Below, piece after piece: positions 45,993 to 53,387 of a stretch of 64,000 bases of DNA (positions within the stretch are counted from its first letter, which is position 1; every line of letters starts with the position of its first letter). Source of the DNA: Endomychus coccineus. Taxonomy: Eukaryota > Arthropoda > Insecta > Coleoptera > Endomychidae. The notes beneath the pieces were generated by a model, which saw only the letters and a list, made by a program, of their open reading frames with translations, had not been told where the DNA came from and searched no databases. Position numbers and translations under genes: made by a program. The stretch covers positions 252,603,736 through 252,667,735 of the forward strand of contig OY294067.1 of NCBI GenBank assembly GCA_958510875.1, read 5' to 3'.

Positions 45993-47204
45993 TCACACCA
46001 AATTCCGAACTGATCCTGTAATCGGAGAATACTCCATTATACGATCGTTAATGATGATGCAATAAGCCCTGGTGTTTTTGGGGAAATTCAGGAAACTTTC
46101 CATCTCTAGTTTGACGTCAACTGTTGATGACTTTATAGCATCGTTTTGTTTTGAACAGTCAATCACAAAAATTGCTCTATTCTTGAATGCTATATAATCT
46201 AACATGGGTTCGCTTATTATTTTATTTGAAAATGATTTCTGGAAATCATAGTACATCTGGTATGCTTCCACGTATTGCTGGTCGGTGAAATTCAATTTCA
46301 TTGCTTCATATGGATAACACTCTGAATTCAAGTATAATTTAACATTTAGCAAGTTTATATTATCAAAATATGCACTGTGCTTAACAGGATTATTTTTTCG
46401 ATCAGTTTGGAAAGCTAGAATCACATATCTAGGACGTTCCAAATTCATTGATGTTTTAACAGCCCAAATGTCACGAGTGCTCTCCTTCATCAACGGATTT
46501 TCATGCAGATCCCAACTACGCAATGGAATCAAAATAGGCTTCTCAGCACTCAAATTCCCCAACATTTGAAATTTAACTTGATCACTTGGAAACACATGTC
46601 GCACTTTTAATGCTATCGTCTTCACATTTATTTTAGCCGTTTTCGTGCCTGTGCTATTAGTATAGCAATCGTTATCGGTTCTAGACCTTATCAAGCGCAG
46701 CTTATGTTTTCCACTCAAAACTTTGTTATAGTCAATGAATAGGCCTAGTAGAAAATTCAACGGTATCCATAAATCGATTTCATTATTGTAGACTGAACTC
46801 AATACATCCTTAAATAACCATCCAGAAATAGCTAGAGGTATAGATTCATGTTTGGCATATGTTAGATAAGCTCTGATGGTGCTGACAATACCAGGATCAC
46901 GTACTTTGTCTATCTCTTTTCCATTCAATTCATAACTGATATATTCGAAGAGAAACGCTCCGAAATTATTCGTTAGTTTACATTCACCATCACCACTTGC
47001 TTCTGGCTGGAATTCTGCCTCAATGAATAAAGCAGACGAGGCCAAATCTACCAACACATCTTGTTGATTGATTAATATCTCAATTTCATCGCTGTTGCCA
47101 AAAGATGTTGTGTGGGGATAGTAGGTATGAGTTTCTTCTCGGATGATGTCTTCATTGAAGTTTGGCTCGTTGAATATTTGAAGTTTTTCCGACATTGTAA
47201 CCAT
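45993..47204 (-). CDS. Polinton major capsid protein (double jelly-roll type)
   Basis: An intact 403-codon frame; initiation could be at MVTM (47204) or the fourth codon MSEK (47195). The length, position between protease/minor capsid and the terminal genes, and features such as DLASSALFIEAEF (first strand), GAFLFEYISYELNGKEID and a C-terminal MEYSPITGSV fit the arthropod Polinton/adintovirus major capsid proteins. In that family the protein has two jelly-roll folds and forms trimeric hexons. The assignment rests on remembered family patterns and synteny, not on a search. No stop or shift was seen. Confidence 0.75.
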   Translation of the reverse strand: MVTMSEKLQIFNEPNFNEDIIREETHTYYPHTTSFGNSDEIEILINQQDVLVDLASSALFIEAEFQPEASGDGECKLTNNFGAFLFEYISYELNGKEIDKVRDPGIVSTIRAYLTYAKHESIPLAISGWLFKDVLSSVYNNEIDLWIPLNFLLGLFIDYNKVLSGKHKLRLIRSRTDNDCYTNSTGTKTAKINVKTIALKVRHVFPSDQVKFQMLGNLSAEKPILIPLRSWDLHENPLMKESTRDIWAVKTSMNLERPRYVILAFQTDRKNNPVKHSAYFDNINLLNVKLYLNSECYPYEAMKLNFTDQQYVEAYQMYYDFQKSFSNKIISEPMLDYIAFKNRAIFVIDCSKQNDAIKSSTVDVKLEMESFLNFPKNTRAYCIIINDRIMEYSPITGSVRNLV

Positions 47205-47411
47205 GGGACTTCAAAAAATTGATATTTTCCAATGATAGTGATGCAGAAGCAACCTTCTCCCTCGAGCTCGTTGTAGATAATGACTGATAACCACTATGGA
47301 GATGTCTTTTATTGCTGAAATCCAAACCCATGGTCTCAAGTGATGGCTACTGCAACCTTCTCAGTTGAATTCCTTTCATATAATGAGTGGTGGTGAGTAT
47401 TGGATTATTAT
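47205..47411. promoter_or_regulatory. spacer upstream of the major capsid gene
   Basis: 207 bp. GCAACCTTCTC occurs twice (about 47250 and 47350). It must contain the capsid promoter, but no defined element was recognised. Confidence 0.35.
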
Positions 47412-48145
47412 TTATTGTTGTGAGGTATAATCCCTAACGATCTTTTTCAATTCCAATCGTATAATAATTTCTTCTCCACGAAAATTTACCGGTTTCCAAT
47501 TCTGATCTAAAATATTCAGCGTGATGTTATCGAAGGACGTCTTGCTGATGACCGGTAGATAAATAAGATTCTTCGGCTCTATATCAATGGAAAACCCAGG
47601 TGGTACAAGAGGTGAGAACTCATATATCGTATGAGCTATCTTATTGTTATAATATGCTCCTGCGGTTAAGTTACACTCAACACGTATTGTTTGAACTTTG
47701 ATTATGTTTATAGGTCGATCAGATACGTGTAGTTCGCGAGATGTCAATTTCTTTTTGCTGAATCGCTTATACTATCTTTAGGAATAAAATTCACTTCAAA
47801 ATCACTCTTCAGCTCTGTGTGTAGAGTGTTGTTGTTAGATTTTATTGATAATTTCCGGTCACGTTCTTCTTGCTTCACTCCTATCCCACAAACTGCACTT
47901 TGTATGAAATCCTCGATGTCTGTCAACTCGTAGGACCCCGTAGGTATAGTTACTACTTCTTCCTCACCCTTCACATTTTTATAATAAAATTTATTAAAAC
48001 CTTCTTCAATGTTCGGAATGCTATTGTACGTATGCAAGCCAACAAGTGCGATAGAATAATATGAATGAGGATCTAGTTCTATAGGTGGGTGGAAATCTAC
48101 AGATAAGCGGGAGCTCTTACCCGTGATAGTGAACGTCTGAGACAT
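47412..48145 (-). pseudogene. Polinton minor capsid (penton-like) protein, frame-shifted
   Basis: Two adjoining frames encode consecutive halves of one protein. The first half starts at ATG 48145 (MSQTFTITGKSSRLSVDF) and stops at 47744-47746. The second half (47412 to about 47760; ELHVSDRPINIIKV, VECNLTAGAYYN, VPPGFSIDIEPKNLIYLP) is in the -1 frame and lacks an ATG near its start. The two overlap only around 47745-47770. Related elements encode this as a single protein, so a one-base indel just before the stop is the simplest explanation. No canonical slippery heptamer is present at the junction. The family is thought to form the single jelly-roll penton. Confidence 0.65.
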
Positions 48146-48196
48146 GATTGATGCAAACTTTACCAACAATCTATTTATATACTAATAAATGCAGGG

Positions 48197-48577
48197 TTAG
48201 TCGAGCACAACTGAAGAGTTAGAGAGGAAATCTAAACATAACTGACCACAATTATAAGTGTTATATTGTTGAAAATTATCGTGATTGAATAATATCTTAC
48301 ACTTTTTGAAATAATCCACTAGTTCGCGAGGGGGGCGTAAATTGCCAAAACTATCATAATATAAAACTGTATCACCGACTTTATTAAACCCAACCCAGTG
48401 AGTGCCTCCATTGTCCGAGCTATCTAAATTAACTATTCCACGCTCGTTTTTCCATGGTCCGTTGGATGGCAGTTCATCACGCATAAATACTCCTCTAAAA
48501 TGGGGAATTTTCAGAGCTTTTGCTAGTTTTCGTAGATCGAGATCGGTCAGAGGTCTTCTGGGTAGGTTTACTGACAG
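48197..48577 (-). CDS. adenain-type maturation cysteine protease
   Basis: The catalytic features are visible: His in GGTHWVGF, Asp in LYYDSFG, and Cys in YNCGQLCLDFL. This matches the adenovirus-type (C5) protease of Polintons, which cleaves capsid precursors. The first ATG (48484, MRDELP) lies inside the conserved N-terminal region: 31 sense codons upstream (LTDLDLRKLAKALKI) also look genuine and run to 48577 without an ATG. That open frame abuts a slippery heptamer in the upstream PLA2 gene, so the protease may be made as a -1 frameshift product. Alternatively its start codon has been lost. The C-terminus is SSVVLD. Confidence 0.82.
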   Translation of the reverse strand: MSVNLPRRPLTDLDLRKLAKALKIPHFRGVFMRDELPSNGPWKNERGIVNLDSSDNGGTHWVGFNKVGDTVLYYDSFGNLRPPRELVDYFKKCKILFNHDNFQQYNTYNCGQLCLDFLSNSSVVLD

Positions 48578-49350
48578 TTTTTTGGATGTTTATTTAAATA
48601 TAGACCAAGACCTTTGCGATACTTTTTCAAATATAGACCAGATCCTTGTTTCCCCAAAGCTATAGCTTCCATTGTTTTATTATGTCTTTCCGTTTCCTCC
48701 AAGGTTTTCCGAGCTGCTTTGCTGTCGTTGACGGCCTTAGCGATGCCTGCACCACCCCCCGCCAATGCTCCAGCAGCTGATAAGCCGGCAAACAGAGGTA
48801 TTAAAAATGGTAGAAATCCTCCAGTCTTTGGAATAGGAATTACTCTTGGTAACCGAACATTTTTCCGACCACCCGCTTTTTTGAATTGTTTTCGTGCAAC
48901 TTTCAACGCTGTTTGGGATGTTTTCTTCAGATTGGATGAGTCAAACTTATTCTTCATAACTTTTCTCACCCCATCGACAATTGCACTTCCGAACCCAACC
49001 TTCTTTCTCATACCCATTCCCAATTTCCTCTTTGCCTTCATAATTTTATTTACACCGAAAGCGGCAATCCTTTCTCCAAATTTTGTGTCTTTAGATTTGA
49101 CACGTTGCCAAGCAGCGTTCTCTAATATTTTATCCGCCTCGTGACGTCCTTCCAAACTAGCGTTTCGCAGATATGAAATATCGTGTTGGCGGCAAGCTTT
49201 ATCGAGTGGATTGATACCTGAATCTCCTCTTCTCAACCGTTCTTCTAATTTTGTACCGGGACCACAGAATTGATAACCAGGAATATGAAGTTCAAACGGG
49301 AGCTTGTTTATAAGCGTATTGAGAACACCTTCTCCTACGTACGCTTCCAT
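48568..49350 (-). CDS. virion protein with phospholipase A2 domain
   Basis: An intact 260-codon frame from ATG 49350. Residues ~24-60 form a parvovirus/adintovirus-type PLA2 motif: YQFCGPGT (calcium loop, ~26-33) and DKACRQHDISY (catalytic His56-Asp57). A basic middle region follows (KRKLGMGMRKKVGFG; RKQFKKAGGRKNVRLP). A hydrophobic Gly/Ala stretch (FLPFLIPLFAGLSAAGALAG, ~183-203) could insert in membranes. The C-terminus has two GLYLxKxxK repeats. In related viruses such PLA2 domains act on membranes during entry. The stop lies three codons past the candidate frameshift site. Confidence 0.8.
   Translation of the reverse strand: MEAYVGEGVLNTLINKLPFELHIPGYQFCGPGTKLEERLRRGDSGINPLDKACRQHDISYLRNASLEGRHEADKILENAAWQRVKSKDTKFGERIAAFGVNKIMKAKRKLGMGMRKKVGFGSAIVDGVRKVMKNKFDSSNLKKTSQTALKVARKQFKKAGGRKNVRLPRVIPIPKTGGFLPFLIPLFAGLSAAGALAGGGAGIAKAVNDSKAARKTLEETERHNKTMEAIALGKQGSGLYLKKYRKGLGLYLNKHPKNCQ
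48577..48583 (-). promoter_or_regulatory. candidate -1 ribosomal frameshift site (A AAA AAC)
   Basis: In the PLA2 frame the codons read CCA AAA AAC, then TGT CAG and the stop TAA at 48568-48570. A -1 slip on the heptamer leads directly into CTG TCA GTA, the first codons of the open protease frame. A strong downstream stem or pseudoknot was not obvious by eye. Confidence 0.5.
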
Positions 49351-49630
49351 ACAGACTGATGAAAATTCAAGATTGCACCGTTATTTAACGAGGGGAGGGA
49401 GAAAGACCAAAGATCTCAAAATAATATTTTTTATTAATTTCAAAATTTTCTCAATACAAAAGACTTAAGTATAATCTTAACAATATGTGTTTCAAATATT
49501 ATAATCTTCACTCTTGATTCACCCTCATATTCACGGAATTTTTGTTCTATTATAATAACCATACCCTCGAGTCAATAATATTCCAGCTATTTGTTTGTTC
49601 CTAATAATCTCCAAATGGTCAATGATGGAT
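49351..49630. other. spacer between integrase and PLA2 genes
   Basis: 280 bp of AT-rich sequence with no open frame of note. It should contain the PLA2 promoter and the integrase polyadenylation signal. Confidence 0.4.
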
Positions 49631-50554
49631 TCATTGAACGAGATCCGAATTATTGATCCAACTGTTGTGATTATTATCTAGACCCAACCATTTCACATAC
49701 TGTTGACCCCTCCTCTTTCGTAATATTTTTTCGACTAAATACACATCGGGTTGTTTTGTTTTCTGTAATTCTTCCTCGTAGAAACAGCCGCTGATTGGTG
49801 CGTTGGTCATATCTTCTAGTAGATATGTGACCGGGTTGGTAATTTTTACTTTGATGATTTTAAATAATTCCGTACTCCAATTGGGCGTAAATCCCTTCTC
49901 AAAAATATGTTTAGCCTTACTTATTCGTACCACATCTCCAACGTTGTATTTGTGAGGCAGAGCTAACTTGATGTGTGAGTAGGATCGCTTCAATATCTCG
50001 CTCTCAATCTGTTTCGTCACTTTTATTGGAGCCATATTTATAGTACTATGTTTACGTTTATTATATTTTTCTGTGGTTTCTTCAAGTATATCAAGCCATT
50101 TGTATTTCCCGCTGAGACTGAAATGTTTGTAGAGCGATTCCTTTAACGTTCGAATGACACGTTCAGCAATGGCTGCTTTTTTCACACTATACGTATTATA
50201 ATGATTGATATTATGTTTCTTCATTAGATCGTTAAAGTGTTTATTGAAGAATTCTTTTCCCTGATCGCTTTGCAGATTCCTAGGCTTACGATGTCCTTCT
50301 AGCAATATAGAACTGACCGCTTTCCGAACTTCTTCGGCTGATTTCGTTTTCAGCGGGCGTGTCCATAGAAATTTCGAGAAACAATCGATCATAATCAAAA
50401 TGTATTTGAATCCTCTATTTTCACGAGCGTAATTACCCATTTCTGCCAGATCCATTTGCCACAAATCATCCAAACCTTTTATGATCGTTCTGCGTCGTCT
50501 GAAATTCTTCCTACTCGGCTTATGAAGCTCATGCACAACTTGTTCTCTACTCAT
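49631..50554 (-). CDS. Polinton integrase (rve) with chromodomain
   Basis: An intact 307-codon frame from ATG 50554. The RNase-H-fold catalytic core shows Asp35 (WQMDLAEM), Asp97 (LQSDQGKEF) and Glu131 (KKAAIAERVIRTLKE). KRKHSTINMAP follows the core, as in Polinton and retroviral-type integrases. The C-terminal ~45 residues (VYLVEKILRKRRGQQYVKWLG ... NSWI) form a chromodomain-like module that may target chromatin. The protein would join the element's AG/CT ends to host DNA with a 6-bp stagger, in agreement with the GTAGAC duplication. A short N-terminus lacks a clear HHCC zinc finger. Confidence 0.9.
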   Translation of the reverse strand: MSREQVVHELHKPSRKNFRRRRTIIKGLDDLWQMDLAEMGNYARENRGFKYILIMIDCFSKFLWTRPLKTKSAEEVRKAVSSILLEGHRKPRNLQSDQGKEFFNKHFNDLMKKHNINHYNTYSVKKAAIAERVIRTLKESLYKHFSLSGKYKWLDILEETTEKYNKRKHSTINMAPIKVTKQIESEILKRSYSHIKLALPHKYNVGDVVRISKAKHIFEKGFTPNWSTELFKIIKVKITNPVTYLLEDMTNAPISGCFYEEELQKTKQPDVYLVEKILRKRRGQQYVKWLGLDNNHNSWINNSDLVQ

Positions 50555-50582
50555 CTTATCAATGTGGAAATCTAGTGTAGAA

Positions 50583-51224
50583 TTAATTTTTTGGTATATT
50601 CACAGGATTTGGAGATATACGTTTCACAGAGCCCTGCTTTGTTGTTGTGGATGATGAGGGTCTCTTCTTAGAAGGTTCCACAGATGTCATCCGTCGTTCT
50701 AACGCCTCCACTTTACTAGTAATGTCATTTAGACGAATGTTCACACTGTTAAATGTGTTATTGATCTCTTTCAATTCATTTCTGTTTTCCCTCACACTAT
50801 CACTGATTGTTTTATACTCTGATTTTATATAGATCCCCATTCCATTATATTTATTCTGAATGTCCATCAGATGTTTATCAATGTTGAGAATAACCTTGTC
50901 ATTCGTTAAGTTATGTTCATCCAGATCCTTGTTGATATCTTTGATCAAATTATCAACCCTAACATTGAAGGTATCTTTAAGACTGGTTTCCGTTTTCAGA
51001 TTCAGTTTGTGTGTTAATTTATCAACATATACTTTATTTGCAACATCTCCATCATCATTCGGTGATTTTACGTTGCACAATCTACGATTTTCCATATCAT
51101 AACTTCCATCGCTCGTTAGGAATAATCCTTGTCCGTGAACTTGTTTGAAATTATTATTAAATACATTTGTATCATATATCCACATGGAAGAGGAGGCTCT
51201 GCCAAACTTATCCATTGAAACCAT
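50583..51224 (-). CDS. fiber-like coiled-coil protein
   Basis: An intact 213-codon frame from ATG 51224, overlapping the upstream DUF8207 gene by 17 bp. Residues ~45-70 (MENRRLCNVKSPNDDGDVAN + KVYVD) resemble the phrase that recurs in phage and viral tail-fiber shafts, NVxxPxxxxDAxNKxYVD. A long heptad-like region follows (residues ~75-180; SVNIRLNDITSKVEALERRM). A basic, Ser/Thr-rich tail ends the protein (KKRPSSSTTTKQGSVKRISP). I infer a trimeric spike or fiber for host attachment. No receptor-binding head is recognisable. Confidence 0.6.
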   Translation of the reverse strand: MVSMDKFGRASSSMWIYDTNVFNNNFKQVHGQGLFLTSDGSYDMENRRLCNVKSPNDDGDVANKVYVDKLTHKLNLKTETSLKDTFNVRVDNLIKDINKDLDEHNLTNDKVILNIDKHLMDIQNKYNGMGIYIKSEYKTISDSVRENRNELKEINNTFNSVNIRLNDITSKVEALERRMTSVEPSKKRPSSSTTTKQGSVKRISPNPVNIPKN

Positions 51225-52252
51225 CTTTATAACTGTGATGAATTTGTCTTACACCTGGTTTTTGTTCAATTACCCCTGCCTCTATCAATTCTTCTATTAT
51301 AGAGATTATCTCATTGTGATGATTATGGTTACCTGCATGCGAGGATGCAACAAGAAGTCTCAGTCTATCCACAATTTCGTTAACGTCATCCCAATAAACA
51401 TATTCGATAGGTTTCTCGTTATATTCAAGCATATCATTTTTGATATATGCACTTCCAGTGTATGTTTTGGCTCTGGGTTTTTTCATGGAATTAATCAAAG
51501 GTTTCAGTACATTTTTGTATTTTACAATGTTTCTTATTCGATCAGCTGGATCGTTATTACGTCTATGGGCACTAGTCATTTCCATCATTTGACTGTAATT
51601 TTTCCCGTCTTCCACAGTGTAAGTATCAGGTAGAACATCTCTGTAAAATATCAAATTATACAGTCCTGTGGTACCCTTGAACGGAGTACCCTTGATAATT
51701 ATATTACTCTCACTATCAATTTCTATAGGTTGATTACCCATGAACCATTTGTCTAAAGTTGAATTATATTGCAATCCCATTCTATCATCGTATTTCTTGA
51801 CATCATCATCCAATAGGAATCCTTCCAAGTAATAACGTGCTAATGTGGGGTATTGTTGCAGAAACTTCTCTGTAGCCTCTGCATTATCTTTCTTATGTTT
51901 TCTGAATTCTTCACGAATCTGATCGATAGTAGGTTCGAGGGTAAACACATCCTCCTCAGTATTTTGGGGGTTATATACGAACTCTTCCCCTTCAGTTACA
52001 ATATTTGGGATTGGTGTAGAAACAATACTTTTAGGTTTAACCAACGAATTTTGTTTGATTATTTCAGCATTTTTCGCAATTTCCTCCAGAGGTTTAGATA
52101 CATTCCTGAACATATTATCTAGAATCTCATCATTTTCAGCTTTACCCAATTTCACAGCCATATATTTTTTCCTCACAACGTTTGCTAACTCCCAAATTTT
52201 TTTTCTTCAATTGTTGTTTTTCTTTAAGCATGTTACTCACACCCACGTCCAT
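51208..52252 (-). pseudogene. DUF8207-like conserved Polinton protein, frame-shifted
   Basis: The main frame (52161 to 51208) has ATG MAVKLGKAENDEI and the conserved block IIIKGTPFKGTTGLYNLIF, ... YSQMMEMTSAHRRNN, ... YWDDVNEIVDRLRLL. I recognise it as the DUF8207-type protein found next to Polinton genes in arthropods; function unknown. Upstream, ATG 52252 begins a short frame (LKEKQQLKKK) that meets the main frame's open N-terminal extension (WELANVVRKKY) across a run of eight A's (complement of 52197-52204). The two parts look like one ancestral N-terminus split by a one-base change in the homopolymer. An assembly error in the run is possible. Confidence 0.65.
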
Positions 52253-52294
52253 GATGAGCGGGTTGTCTATTTCAAATGAAAGTATACATACATG

Positions 52295-53020
52295 TTAGAT
52301 GTATATATAACTATCAAAACCTTTGCGATAACGTCCTTTGTTCATATCACAGTCTTTGTTCATCATAAGGAATCCATATTTATCTTTCCAACATACGCTA
52401 CATATATCTTTGAATTTTTCGAGTGACATGTCGGTACTTACATGATCGGTGAATATATGTTTCAAATTGAGCTCATCCTGTTTGAAAATAATCAAGCAAT
52501 TGGCATTGTCGCGCAATCCATGTTTTGGACATTTAGCAAAAGACTGGCAAAGATAGAAACTATCAATTGAGTTGTGTCTCCCTCTTGAAAAATAAGCACG
52601 AATTTTCTCCTGTTTCTCAAACATCACGTCATCGAATATTATGATTGAATTAGGCCTCGCTTCTGTGGGGTCTATGACCTCATCACTTTCGGTACAAGGA
52701 AAATATCCAAGCCCCTCAATTTTCTTCAATGTCTCCTTTAGTAACTGGTATTTTGGTTAGTGTAAAGACTTTGAATATATGTACACGTTTTCAAATTTCA
52801 GACCGTTTGCATCTAACAATAGAGATAACATCACATTTGTTTTCCCACAATTACTTGGACCACAGATTATTGTTCGTAGAGTATTAGACAGCAAAGAGCT
52901 GTGACGTTGTGGTTGTTCAACATTCTCATTGCTTGACCCTAAGTTCATAATACTCAACGAGTCTTTTTGCTTAACAATCTTCATCATGCCTGAAGGCGAA
53001 TCGAAATCATACTGGAACAT
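52295..53020 (-). pseudogene. Polinton packaging ATPase with internal stop
   Basis: The frame starts at ATG 53020 and has a Walker A box GPSNCGKT at residues 54-61. A TAA at 52757-52759 ends it at codon 88. The same frame continues without any other defect to 52295, carrying Walker B (SIIIFDDV), the ARAYFSRGRHN-like arginine region (AYFSRGRHNSIDSFYLCQS) and the usual C-terminus. A32/FtsK-HerA-type ATPases of this kind pump DNA into capsids. The stop separates Walker A from Walker B, so the truncated product should be inactive unless the stop is read through. Confidence 0.88.
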
Positions 53021-53141
53021 ATGTTAATAAGCATTTGTTTATATACTAGATGATGATGTTATATTGTGTATGTCTGATCACGCGGTTAGGTGCTTCTACG
53101 CTTCTGTCAAAATCAGGTATCAAATACATGTTAAATAGGTA

Positions 53142-53335
53142 TGAATGCTGGAACACGTGTCTGAATGTTGAAACACGTGTCTGAATGTTGAAACACGTGT
53201 CTGAATGTTGAAACACGTGTCTGAATGTTGAAACACGTGTCTGAAACACGTGTCTGAATGCTGAAACACGTGTCTGAATGTTGAAACACGTGTCTGAATG
53301 TTAAAACACTTGTCTGAATGTTAAAGCATGTGTTG
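53142..53335. repeat. 20-bp tandem repeats with E-box
   Basis: About nine copies of GAAACACGTGTCTGAATGTT (one copy shortened), each with CACGTG. They lie about 120-315 bp upstream of the ATPase ATG, just inside the right TIR. Confidence 0.85.
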
Positions 53336-53387
53336 AATCATGCGAAAAAACATGTGCATGAATGTAATACAATCATTATGATTATTC

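Noticed and set aside
47744..47760. Programmed frameshift at the minor capsid break
   Set aside because: The junction (GCA AAA AGA AAT TGA) is not a canonical slippery heptamer, so a simple indel is more likely.
48614..49144. 176-codon plus-strand frame opposite the PLA2 gene
   Set aside because: It is antisense to a well-supported coding region and its composition mirrors that gene.
51853..52122. Plus-strand frame opposite the DUF8207-like gene
   Set aside because: Shadow of the minus-strand coding region with no motif of its own.
53046..53249. 67-codon frame with repeated FQTRVSTFRHV-type peptide
   Set aside because: It is a translation of the 20-bp E-box repeat, not a gene.
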